A stretch of 47,220 nt of DNA from Candidatus Kaiserbacteria bacterium CG10_big_fil_rev_8_21_14_0_10_56_12. GTDB taxonomy: Bacteria; Patescibacteriota; Minisyncoccia; Phycocordibacterales; Phycocordibacteraceae. The stretch is from positions 1 through 47,220 of the forward strand of contig PFBL01000020.1 in the NCBI GenBank assembly GCA_002773355.1, read 5' to 3'. The notes under the pieces were generated by a model, which saw only the letters and a program-made list of their open reading frames with translations, made no database searches and was not told where the DNA came from. Numbering within the stretch: the stretch's first letter is position 1; each line of letters begins with the position of its first letter. Shown piece by piece: positions 35,017 to 41,764 of this stretch. Position numbers and translations under genes: made by a program.

Positions 35017-35034
35017 GGGAACGGGTTCCCCGGA

Positions 35035-35064
35035 GGGCCCGGCGCATGCTAATGCGCCGGGCCC
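35035..35064 (+). terminator. Terminator after the second HIT gene
   Basis: The 13-bp arms GGGCCCGGCGCAT / ATGCGCCGGGCCC enclose a GCTA loop and are followed by TTTTT. It separates the gene from folA. Confidence 0.92.
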
Positions 35065-35095
35065 TTTTTGCATATTGTCATGTACACTGGAACGC

Positions 35096-35596
35096 ATGCC
35101 TACCAGCCGCATTAGCATTATCGCCGCCATCGGACAGAATCGGGCACTCGGGCTACAGGGCAAGCTCTTGTGGCATGTGCCCGATGATATGCGGCGGTTT
35201 AAAGAGCTTACGACTGGTCACCCGGTCATCCTGGGGCGCAAAACCTGGGAGTCGATACCCGAGAAGTTCCGTCCCCTCCCGGGGCGCACCAATATCGTCG
35301 TGACGCGCCAGGCAGATTACCAAGCGCCCGGTGCATTGGTGGTCGATTCGCTCGAGAGTGCGCGCGCTTCAGCGGCGCGCACCTCCGGTGCCGAGGAGAT
35401 TTTTGTCATCGGTGGTGCACAAGTATATGCCGAGGCACTTCCGCTCGCGGATCGTCTCTACCTAACCCTTGTTGATGACCCTGCGGTGGGCGACGTCCAC
35501 TTCCCTTCGTATGAACAGGAGTTCACCAAAGTTATCACCGAGGAGCCTGGCACTGGTGACCCTCCCCACCGCTTTATAACACTCGAGCGCGTATAG
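35096..35596 (+). CDS. folA: Dihydrofolate reductase
   Basis: The 166-aa protein has ISIIAAIGQNRALGLQGKLLWHVPDDMRRF, GHPVILGRKTWESIPEKFRPLPGRTNIVVTR, FVIGGAQVYAEALPLADRLYLT and the C-terminal FPSYEQEFTKV. It reduces dihydrofolate made by ThyA. The correct start is MPTSRISII (35096): a -10-like TACACT (35083-35088) lies 7 bases before it and a terminator lies between it and the previous gene. It faces the CofE-like gene with no gap. Confidence 0.96.
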   Translation: MPTSRISIIAAIGQNRALGLQGKLLWHVPDDMRRFKELTTGHPVILGRKTWESIPEKFRPLPGRTNIVVTRQADYQAPGALVVDSLESARASAARTSGAEEIFVIGGAQVYAEALPLADRLYLTLVDDPAVGDVHFPSYEQEFTKVITEEPGTGDPPHRFITLERV

Positions 35597-36343
35597 TTAT
35601 CGCGCGCGGCCGTTGCCGCCGCGTTTCCAGCGGGGGTTGAAAAGCACGGGCGCAAAGAGGTCATCCGTGGGCGCAACAATAAGCTGGTCGAGCCTCGCTG
35701 ATCTATTTTTAAAAACGATGTTCGGGACGCCGCGCATCACTACCAGAGGCTTGCGCTCGGCGACCTCGCCCATGACGAGCACCGCGCTCGCGGCGAGCGC
35801 ATCGATCACGTTGGCCAACTCGATACGCATTGGGCGACCAAAGAGATCCTTCTCGCCGCGATAATCGTGCAACGGGTCGATACCATCCCACGCAAGCGCG
35901 AACCCGATCGCGCCCCGGCGGAGCGTCTCGCTCTTTGAGTCGGTGATGACAACCGCAACATTCTGCACCCCGTACGTCTTCTGTAGCCAGACGCGTAGCC
36001 GTTGCGCGCTCTTGAATGGGTCTTTGGGATAGAGGACATAGTGGCCGTTCCCGTTGCTCTCGTCGATACCTGCCGACCCCGTGATCACACCTCGTGCGAT
36101 GGTGAAATATTTTTTGTGCCGCGCATGCGGTATATGGCGATACCACTCAGCCTCCCTCGTAATGAGAGCGATCTTCTTTGTCCCCTTAATCGGGATACAG
36201 GCTCCTTCGTCTATTGATACCGCCTTCGAGGAGATCGCTACGATGGCGCCCTCGCGTAGGCGGAGCCGCGAAGACTTGATCGCCTGCCGCACGTCGTCCT
36301 TGGGCGGTGTGAGCACGCGCAATGTATACGATTGTATATGCAT
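35597..36343 (-). CDS. CofE-like (F420-0:glutamyl ligase family) protein
   Basis: The 248-aa protein matches the CofE fold: AIKSSRLRLREGAIVAISSKAVSIDEGACIPI, VITDSKSETLRRGAIGFALAWDGIDPLHDYRGEKDLFGRPMRIELANVIDALAASA, GEVAERKPLVVMRGVPNI. CofE adds glutamates to coenzyme F420. CPR bacteria are not known to make F420, and nothing else for F420 is in the window, so it probably has another substrate as an amide-bond ligase. The C-terminus (NPRWKRGGNGRAR) is basic. It meets folA tail to tail. Confidence 0.78.
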   Translation of the reverse strand: MHIQSYTLRVLTPPKDDVRQAIKSSRLRLREGAIVAISSKAVSIDEGACIPIKGTKKIALITREAEWYRHIPHARHKKYFTIARGVITGSAGIDESNGNGHYVLYPKDPFKSAQRLRVWLQKTYGVQNVAVVITDSKSETLRRGAIGFALAWDGIDPLHDYRGEKDLFGRPMRIELANVIDALAASAVLVMGEVAERKPLVVMRGVPNIVFKNRSARLDQLIVAPTDDLFAPVLFNPRWKRGGNGRAR

Positions 36344-36390
36344 AGAAAGCGTCGTGCGCGCGTGGTGCTCGCGCAGAGTGCGTCGAGGTC

Positions 36391-36810
36391 TTACTTGACC
36401 TCGACGCCCATGCTCCTGGCAGTGCCTGCGATGGTGCGCGCCGCAGCCTCCTTTGACGAGGCGTTCATGTCGGGCATCTTCTCTTCGAGAATCGCGGTAA
36501 TCTGTGCCGCGGTAATGGTGCCTGCTTTCTGCACGGGCGTCTTGCTCGAGCCCTTATCAATCCCGAGTGCTTTGAGAATGAGACGCGAGGCTGGTGGGTT
36601 TTTGAGGACGAAGGTGAATGAACGGTCGTCCATCACCGAGAGCTCTACCGGGATAATCATCCCTCGCTTCTCTTTGGTAGCCTCGTTAAACTGGGTGACA
36701 AACTGCCCAATGTTCACACCTGCAGGGCCCAGTGCGGTACCTACCGGCGGTGCCGGCGTCGCCGCCCCACCAGGGATCTGGAGCTTAATCTTTTTTACTA
36801 CGGTTGCCAT
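36391..36810 (-). CDS. rplK: Ribosomal protein uL11
   Basis: The 139-aa protein carries KIKLQIPGGAATPAPPVGTALGPAGVNIGQFVTQFNEAT and the rRNA-binding C-terminal half (KTPVQKAGTITAAQITAILEEKMPDMNA, AARTIAGTARSMGVEV). It forms the GTPase-associated centre with 23S rRNA. It follows nusG by 18 bp. rplA, which normally follows, is missing; a CofE-like gene comes next. Confidence 0.97.
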   Translation of the reverse strand: MATVVKKIKLQIPGGAATPAPPVGTALGPAGVNIGQFVTQFNEATKEKRGMIIPVELSVMDDRSFTFVLKNPPASRLILKALGIDKGSSKTPVQKAGTITAAQITAILEEKMPDMNASSKEAAARTIAGTARSMGVEVK

Positions 36811-36828
36811 AATGTGTGTGACATTACC

Positions 36829-37464
36829 TTATAACTTCCTGATCTGCAAAAAGTCGAGTTCGACCGGCGTCTCACGACCGAACATCGAGACCATAACCTT
36901 AACCTTGCCGCGTTCCTCATCGATCTCACCTACCTTGCCTTCGAGGTCCTTAAACGGCCCGTCAACAATCGCGATGGGGTCGTCTTTCACGAGGTCGATG
37001 CGGTGCTTCGGCGCCTCGGCCGTCATGCGCTTGGTAAGACTCGCGACCTCGCTCTCCTCCATCGGCACCGGTGTGTTGCCCGCACCCACGAAGCCCGTCA
37101 CGCGCGGTGTGTTGCGCACCACAAACCACGAGTCATCGTCGACAATCATGCGGACGAGGATATAGCCCGGGTATATCTTCTCTTCTTCGATGACCCGCTT
37201 GCCCCCCTTCACACGGATCTTTTTCTCGGTCGGCACGACGACATCAAAGATCTTGTTCTGCATGCCGAGCGACTCGATACGTTGCTTGAGGTTACGCTCG
37301 ACGGCGTTCTCGTAGCCCGCGTAGGTGTGGATCGTGTACCAGCGCGCGTCCTCCTTAGCGGGCGCGGTCTCGTCAACAATCTCTTTCTTCACTGTGGGAG
37401 CGATGTCGGCCATATCGCCGTCCTCATCGGCGTATCCTGTCTTCTCTTCGGTATCTTCGTTCAT
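36829..37464 (-). CDS. nusG: Transcription factor NusG
   Basis: The 211-aa protein has an acidic N-terminal extension of ~40 residues. Then come the NGN domain (ARWYTIHTYAGYENAVERNLKQRIESLG, EKIYPGYILVRM, WFVVRNTPRVTGFVGAG) and the KOW domain (GPFKDLEGKVGEIDEERGKVKVMVSMFGRETPVELDFLQIRKL). It couples transcription and translation. I use MNEDTEEK (37464) as the start. It overlaps or nearly touches secE, with rplK following. Confidence 0.96.
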   Translation of the reverse strand: MNEDTEEKTGYADEDGDMADIAPTVKKEIVDETAPAKEDARWYTIHTYAGYENAVERNLKQRIESLGMQNKIFDVVVPTEKKIRVKGGKRVIEEEKIYPGYILVRMIVDDDSWFVVRNTPRVTGFVGAGNTPVPMEESEVASLTKRMTAEAPKHRIDLVKDDPIAIVDGPFKDLEGKVGEIDEERGKVKVMVSMFGRETPVELDFLQIRKL

Positions 37465-37474
37465 AATGAAAATG

Positions 37475-37660
37475 TTATCCGCCAACAACGCGGCTCACGA
37501 CCCCGCCGAAGAGGTAGTCGAGTATTCCCACGAGGACCGTGATCTCCGCCGCGATAATAATGACGACCAGCGTGTGCGCGATCGCGGTCTGCCGTGTCGG
37601 CCAGACGATGTGCACAAACTCTGCGCGAACGTGTTTGAGATACGTGGTGAGTGCGTTCAT
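37475..37660 (-). CDS. secE: Preprotein translocase subunit SecE
   Basis: The 61-aa protein has TTYLKHVRAEFVHIVWPTRQTAI followed by one transmembrane helix (AHTLVVIIIAAEITVLVGILDYLF), the minimal SecE form. It clamps SecY in the membrane. I use MNALTTYLKH (37660) as the start. The gene heads secE-nusG-rplK, its usual place. Confidence 0.95.
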   Translation of the reverse strand: MNALTTYLKHVRAEFVHIVWPTRQTAIAHTLVVIIIAAEITVLVGILDYLFGGVVSRVVGG

Positions 37661-37719
37661 GAAGAAAGGGTTGGTAAATAAAAAAGCCCTGCGGGCCTTC
37701 AATACTCCATAGGATACTA

Positions 37720-37757
37720 GAAGACCCCACCGGCGTCAAGACGCCGATGGGGTCTTC
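37720..37757. terminator. Terminator between the SIMPL gene and secE
   Basis: The 17-bp arms GAAGACCCCACCGGCGT / ACGCCGATGGGGTCTTC (one mismatch) enclose a CAAG loop. It lies after the SIMPL stop codon. A shorter GCCC/GGGC hairpin with TTTTTT (about 37681-37699) follows on the minus strand. Confidence 0.8.
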
Positions 37758-37774
37758 ATACATTGAGGCACCTC

Positions 37775-38575
37775 TTAGCGAATCTCGTAGGTGATCGAGA
37801 CCGACGCGCTGTAGGTATTCTCCCCCGCTGGTACGTTGGGCGACGCTGTCGCCTTGGTCTCCATCGCACCACCGAGCCCATACATCATAGGGCCCGGGTA
37901 GTTGCCTGATGTCTCGTTAAAGTTCACGATCTTGCCGAGCGATACGCCGAGTTCGTCAGCGAGCTTTGCGGCCTTGGCCTTGGCGTTCTTGATCGCGTCG
38001 GCGCGCGCCGCATCGTAGCCAGCCGTCGCATCATCGAGTGCGAAGGCGGGGCCTGAGATATTTTGTACCTCGAGCTTGCCCAGCCCTGCGAGCACGGCAC
38101 CGACCTTGTCGAGATCACGAATCTTCGCCTCGACAGTCTCCGAGACCTGATAGCCCGTTATCTTGGGTGTGCGATATGCCGGGCAGAGCGTCCCGGGAGG
38201 GCATGGGTTCGGGTAGCTGTATTGTGGTGTCACCGTGTAGGCGAGAGTCTTGATATCCTTTTCCGCAACGTCTTGCCCTTTCACGAACTCGATCGCGGCA
38301 TTCGCCTGTTTGGTCGTTGCCTCTTGAGCTGCGGCTACTGTCTCGGCGGTATTCTGCACCGAGAACGACACGCGGGCGATGTCAGGCGAAAGAGTTGCCT
38401 GGCCCTCGCCGCTCACGGTGATCACGTCGGTTGCAGGGTTGCTCGCACGGTCGGTGTTCTTCATCACGCTGATGGTCTGTGCCAAGAGAAATACCGCGAG
38501 GAAGATCACGCTAGCCGTGGCGGCCACGCGCATAGCGCGGCTCGCAAACAGGCTGTTGAGCGAATCGTTGTTCAT
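37775..38575 (-). CDS. SIMPL-domain (DUF541) protein, membrane anchored
   Basis: The 266-aa protein has an N-terminal anchor (VAATASVIFLAVFLLAQTISVM) and the SIMPL domain: ITVSGEGQATLSPDIARVSFSVQN, LAYTVTPQYSYPN, ITGYQVSETVEAKIRDLDKVG, and AARADAIKNAKAKAAKLADELGVSLGKIVNFNE. It ends with YSASVSITYEIR. Members are periplasmic or surface proteins of unknown function, linked to oxidative stress in some bacteria. Two Cys (PNPCPPGTLCP) could form a disulfide. It stands alone before secE, separated by terminators. Confidence 0.88.
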   Translation of the reverse strand: MNNDSLNSLFASRAMRVAATASVIFLAVFLLAQTISVMKNTDRASNPATDVITVSGEGQATLSPDIARVSFSVQNTAETVAAAQEATTKQANAAIEFVKGQDVAEKDIKTLAYTVTPQYSYPNPCPPGTLCPAYRTPKITGYQVSETVEAKIRDLDKVGAVLAGLGKLEVQNISGPAFALDDATAGYDAARADAIKNAKAKAAKLADELGVSLGKIVNFNETSGNYPGPMMYGLGGAMETKATASPNVPAGENTYSASVSITYEIR

Positions 38576-38619
38576 AGAAGTTTATTTATGAATAAGTACG
38601 GCACGAGTATACCACCTCA

Positions 38620-39261
38620 TCACTCTCCCTGCAGGGTGGTGAGCAAGTGACGAATGGCTGTCTGAGCCGGGAGCGCCTGGACATCGAGACTGGGGTTCGT
38701 CCAGTCGACGCCACGATCGATCGCATCGAAGCGGAGCACGTCGGTCGTGCGCGCAAGGTAGTAGGCGACGTCGATCTGGCCCTCAAATCGATCGAGTGTC
38801 ACCACGGTGAAGTGGTGCGTTCCGAGATCGGTCGAGGAGAACTGCGTTGCCGTCGCCGGGAGATCAGAGGTGATGTTAATGGCGGTCTGTTGGATGGTGT
38901 CGAGGGCCGTCGAAGACGCGTGTATCGGGAAGCGGCGGATGAGAATACTACCCACCCCGGTCGACGAGAGGCCCGGGATCTCATACGCGGCGACCACCGA
39001 TGCGTCGCTCGGTGTCACCTCCTGCGTGTTGGGCAAGAGCGCAAAGGCGATCCCCAGGTCTGAGACCGAGACGTTTGGTGGCGGGCACGCGGGGAAGTCG
39101 CACGAGAGCCCGAGATGGTCGAGCTGGGTACCGTCGGGGCACGTGTACTTCTCTACCGGGCACGCGATCGGGTGTGGCGAGTACTCGATCGCATTTCTAT
39201 AGAAAAATCCGCCTGCACCAAAAAGTAAAATAATGGCAATGCCGAGAAAAAGTCTTTTCAT
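38620..39261 (-). CDS. Membrane-anchored protein with Cys-rich motif
   Basis: The 213-aa protein has an N-terminal anchor (RLFLGIAIILLFGAGGFFY), then a short Cys-rich segment ACPVEKYTCPDGTQL ... CDFPACPPP with four Cys that could form two disulfides, and a ~150-residue beta-rich domain of unknown type. It probably sits on the outer face of the membrane. The -10-like TAAGAT lies 6 bases before the ATG at 39261. I recognise no family. Confidence 0.6.
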   Translation of the reverse strand: MKRLFLGIAIILLFGAGGFFYRNAIEYSPHPIACPVEKYTCPDGTQLDHLGLSCDFPACPPPNVSVSDLGIAFALLPNTQEVTPSDASVVAAYEIPGLSSTGVGSILIRRFPIHASSTALDTIQQTAINITSDLPATATQFSSTDLGTHHFTVVTLDRFEGQIDVAYYLARTTDVLRFDAIDRGVDWTNPSLDVQALPAQTAIRHLLTTLQGE

Positions 39262-39314
39262 CACACAATCTTATCACTAAACCGATTTTGCACCTTGCGT
39301 CGCGAAAGCTCCTG

Positions 39315-40403
39315 TCAGGCCCTAAAGGACTCGTCGCTCTTCCCCACAGTGTTGTGCGGAGCGAAGGGGCGCTTCCACCACTGCATCGCGAGGCGGTGCT
39401 CCTTGAATATAAGGTGGTCGAGGGTGAAGGTCTCCGGCTGGACCAGTAGATTGAGCGAGATGCCATAGAGCAAGAAGTGCGGCCACACGAGCTCTCTGAA
39501 GTAGAGGAGCGAGAGCGTGATGTAGAAGAGGCTGATGAGCACCGTGAGTCGCATCTCGAAGCCAACGATTATGAAGAGCCCGATCGCGGCTTCGACGAGC
39601 CCCGCACCAAGGGTCACCAAGAGCGGGTCAGAGGGGAACAGCCAGTGAAATTGGGTGAGATTCCAGTTGTTCACCACGTCGAGGGTGAGTGCTGGATGCA
39701 AGAGCTTAATGGTGACCGCGGCGTAGAGGAGCGCGAGCCCATAAAGCACTCGCACAATCAAGGTCTCATACTTCTCAAACACTCTGAGGCGGCGTAATGG
39801 GCCGAAGAGATAGCGGTCGAGCGACGCAACGCGCATACCGAAGAGGAAGAGCACAACGAGCTCGCCAAAGTAGTTAAGGTAGGTGAAGACGTAGTGCCCA
39901 TAGGTGAATAAGCTCGCAAGAAAGATCACAACGCCTGCGAGAGCCACCAGCTCGGTAAAGAGCCCGAGCGCAATAAGCACACCCATGAGGTAGAGCGCGA
40001 GCTTGACGACGCCAGGATAGGGCAGGAGGCCGAGGTGGAGCTCGGGGCCGAGGAAGCTGTCACTCGCCGCAGAGAAGATGAGTGCCGCCGCGATGGTGAT
40101 GCGCACAAGGTGGGGGCCCAATCGCGCGAATCGCTCAAAAAAGGCCGTAACGTTCTGCCCCGCGCGACTGAGCCGGAACCAGAAATTGAGGACATACACG
40201 AGTAAGACCGCAAGCACGATGGCGAGCGTGATATGCAGATCGACAGGGTTCCTGAGAGCGTCGAACGCGTGCAGACTATAGCCCGCGTTCACGCCGCGCC
40301 AGAAGTTATCGTACGAGATCACATACGCCTCGTGGGCGAAGGCACGCGGCACCACACCGACGAAGAGCGCGGCGAGCGCGAGTAGAGTACGTCTCCAACT
40401 CAT
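39315..40403 (-). CDS. DoxX-like membrane protein
   Basis: The 362-aa protein has a signal sequence (RRTLLALAALFVGVVPRAFA-HEAYV), several transmembrane helices and a C-terminal half typical of the DoxX/MauE superfamily (LVTLGAGLVEAAIGLFIIVGFEMRL, FLLYGISLNLLVQP). The start of the mature part (HEAYVIS) puts a His at the N-terminus. DoxX proteins often deal with redox or thiol chemistry. The start MSWRRTL (40403) is supported by a -10-like TACACT (40410-40415) 6 bases upstream. The neighbouring His-rich gene and its copper-type operator suggest a metal link, which is not proven. Confidence 0.7.
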   Translation of the reverse strand: MSWRRTLLALAALFVGVVPRAFAHEAYVISYDNFWRGVNAGYSLHAFDALRNPVDLHITLAIVLAVLLVYVLNFWFRLSRAGQNVTAFFERFARLGPHLVRITIAAALIFSAASDSFLGPELHLGLLPYPGVVKLALYLMGVLIALGLFTELVALAGVVIFLASLFTYGHYVFTYLNYFGELVVLFLFGMRVASLDRYLFGPLRRLRVFEKYETLIVRVLYGLALLYAAVTIKLLHPALTLDVVNNWNLTQFHWLFPSDPLLVTLGAGLVEAAIGLFIIVGFEMRLTVLISLFYITLSLLYFRELVWPHFLLYGISLNLLVQPETFTLDHLIFKEHRLAMQWWKRPFAPHNTVGKSDESFRA

Positions 40404-40459
40404 ACAAAAAGTGTACAAGATTGCGCACACTGGCACTGCTGTCTCGAGTGGTGTCGTGG

Positions 40460-40867
40460 CTAGTTATACTGCAAGACGATCTCATCCCCGTCATGCATGA
40501 CGTATCGGCCATACTCGGTCGATGTCGCCCCGTTCACCTGCATGTGCATGTTCGGACCAAAGGAGGTGATGTCTCTCCCCCACTCCTTAAAAAACTGCCT
40601 GAGCTCGAGATCCTTTTGGTGCACCTCGCCCGGGAACTCCATGTGTATCACCCCATCGGTGTCGTGCGTATGGATCGGCTTCTCTTCTGCGCCGAGGCCT
40701 ATATCCGCCTGGATGGGCACGTTCTTGCCGTCTACCTCTATGGTGAGGTGCGCGTGCCAATGGAGCCCGTGCTCAGCCGCAACGTCGGGATCCACAACGG
40801 GCGCAGCAACTTTCCACACGACGAACACAATGAGAACGAGGGCGCCCACAATAAGTATGTATTTCAT
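40460..40867 (-). CDS. His-rich membrane-anchored protein, possible copper binding
   Basis: The 135-aa protein has one N-terminal transmembrane helix (KYILIVGALVLIVFVVWKVA), then a small outer domain rich in His, Met and Asp: HGLHWHAHLTIEVDGKNVPIQADIGL, KPIHTHDTDGVIHMEF, FGPNMHMQVNG, RYVMHDGDEIVL. The spaced His and Met residues look like a soft-metal site. I use MKYILIVGAL (40867) as the start. A TTGACT-18-TATTAT promoter lies directly upstream, and an inverted repeat of copper-regulator type (CsoR-like) fills its spacer. The function is inferred. Confidence 0.7.
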   Translation of the reverse strand: MKYILIVGALVLIVFVVWKVAAPVVDPDVAAEHGLHWHAHLTIEVDGKNVPIQADIGLGAEEKPIHTHDTDGVIHMEFPGEVHQKDLELRQFFKEWGRDITSFGPNMHMQVNGATSTEYGRYVMHDGDEIVLQYN

Positions 40868-40876
40868 GTTCACTGC

Positions 40877-40906
40877 ATAATACCCCCATGGGGTATCCAC
40901 AGTCAA
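40877..40906 (-). promoter_or_regulatory. Promoter with CsoR-like operator in its spacer
   Basis: On the minus strand TTGACT (40901-40906), an 18-bp spacer and TATTAT (40877-40882) lead to an ATG 9 bases later. The spacer contains ATACCCC-CAT-GGGGTAT (40880-40896), a 7+7 inverted repeat of the TACCCC/GGGGTA kind bound by copper regulators such as CsoR. No CsoR gene is in the window. Confidence 0.65.
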
Positions 40907-40945
40907 GCGATCCTCTCTGAGCACTACTGCGGAGACAAAACTCGG

Positions 40946-41018
40946 GGCGACTATCGGGAATCGAACCCGAATCGAGAGCTCCACAAGCTCCAGTGTTAAC
41001 CGTTACACCATAGTCGCC
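40946..41018 (-). tRNA. tRNA-His(GUG)
   Basis: The cloverleaf has acceptor GCGACTA/TAGTCGC, D stem GTGT/ACAC, anticodon loop with GTG, and T arm TCGGG-TTCGATT-CCCGA. G-1 is encoded and faces C73, the identity pair of bacterial tRNA-His. CCA is not encoded (CCG follows). Confidence 0.93.
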
Positions 41019-41090
41019 ACGTGCCCTGCGCAGCTTTATGCGAAGCAGGGTGACGCACTGGTTTTTTATACCACGAATTGTGAAAAATAC

Positions 41091-41627
41091 TTAGTATTTT
41101 GGGTTTTCCTCGGCGACACCCGCGAGGTGGTTGGCGAGTCGGGCGAGTGCGAAGAGGAGTGAGGAGAGCCGGTTGAGATAGGCGCGCGTCTCGGGTGCGA
41201 GATCACGTGCGCCAACCTCGACGGCGGCAATGACGCGGCGCTCTGCGCGCCGCGAGAGCGTCCGCGCGACGTCTAACATCGCTGAGAGTTCGGTCCCTCC
41301 AGCGAGGGAGAAGCTTTTGATCGGGGGGATCTCTTTCTCAATGTCATTGACGAATGTCTCCACAGCGGCCACCGCCCCCTCTGCGAGCCGCTTGTCTGAG
41401 CCGGCCACCTCTGCCTGCACAATAAAGAGCTGTTCCTGGATGTTGCGCACCGCATCCTTGATGCGCGGCACGTCTCCCGCGCGCATCTTGACCAGCCCGA
41501 GAAATGCGTTCAGCTCATCGAGCGCGCCGAGTGCCTCAGGGAGCTCAGACGCCTTCGAGATGCGCTGTTGATCGCAGCCGAACGCCTTGGTGGTGCCTCC
41601 GTCCCCTTTGCCGGTAAAGAGTGCCAT
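41091..41627 (-). CDS. Cob(I)alamin adenosyltransferase, PduO type
   Basis: The 178-aa protein has LFTGKGDGGTTKAFGCDQQRISKASELPEALGALDELNAFLGL (ATP-binding N-terminal motif of PduO/MMAB enzymes), then the helical bundle with IKSFSLAGGTELSAMLDVARTLSRRAERRV and YLNRLSSLLFALARLAN. It makes adenosylcobalamin. No B12 synthesis or B12-dependent enzyme is in the window; a B12-dependent ribonucleotide reductase elsewhere is a likely user. I use MALFTGKG (41627) as the start: an extended -10 TGG-TACGAT (41639-41644) lies 11 bases upstream. Confidence 0.92.
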   Translation of the reverse strand: MALFTGKGDGGTTKAFGCDQQRISKASELPEALGALDELNAFLGLVKMRAGDVPRIKDAVRNIQEQLFIVQAEVAGSDKRLAEGAVAAVETFVNDIEKEIPPIKSFSLAGGTELSAMLDVARTLSRRAERRVIAAVEVGARDLAPETRAYLNRLSSLLFALARLANHLAGVAEENPKY

Positions 41628-41764
41628 ACAATAGGAGCATCGTACCACGGGCCTGTCTATGAGTTGACAGGGCTTCTCTGCATTACCTATGATGCGAGCG
41701 GACTTCGGTCATTCGATTCACTAACACATCAACACATCGCACTAGGTGCGGAAGGGAGGCCCCA

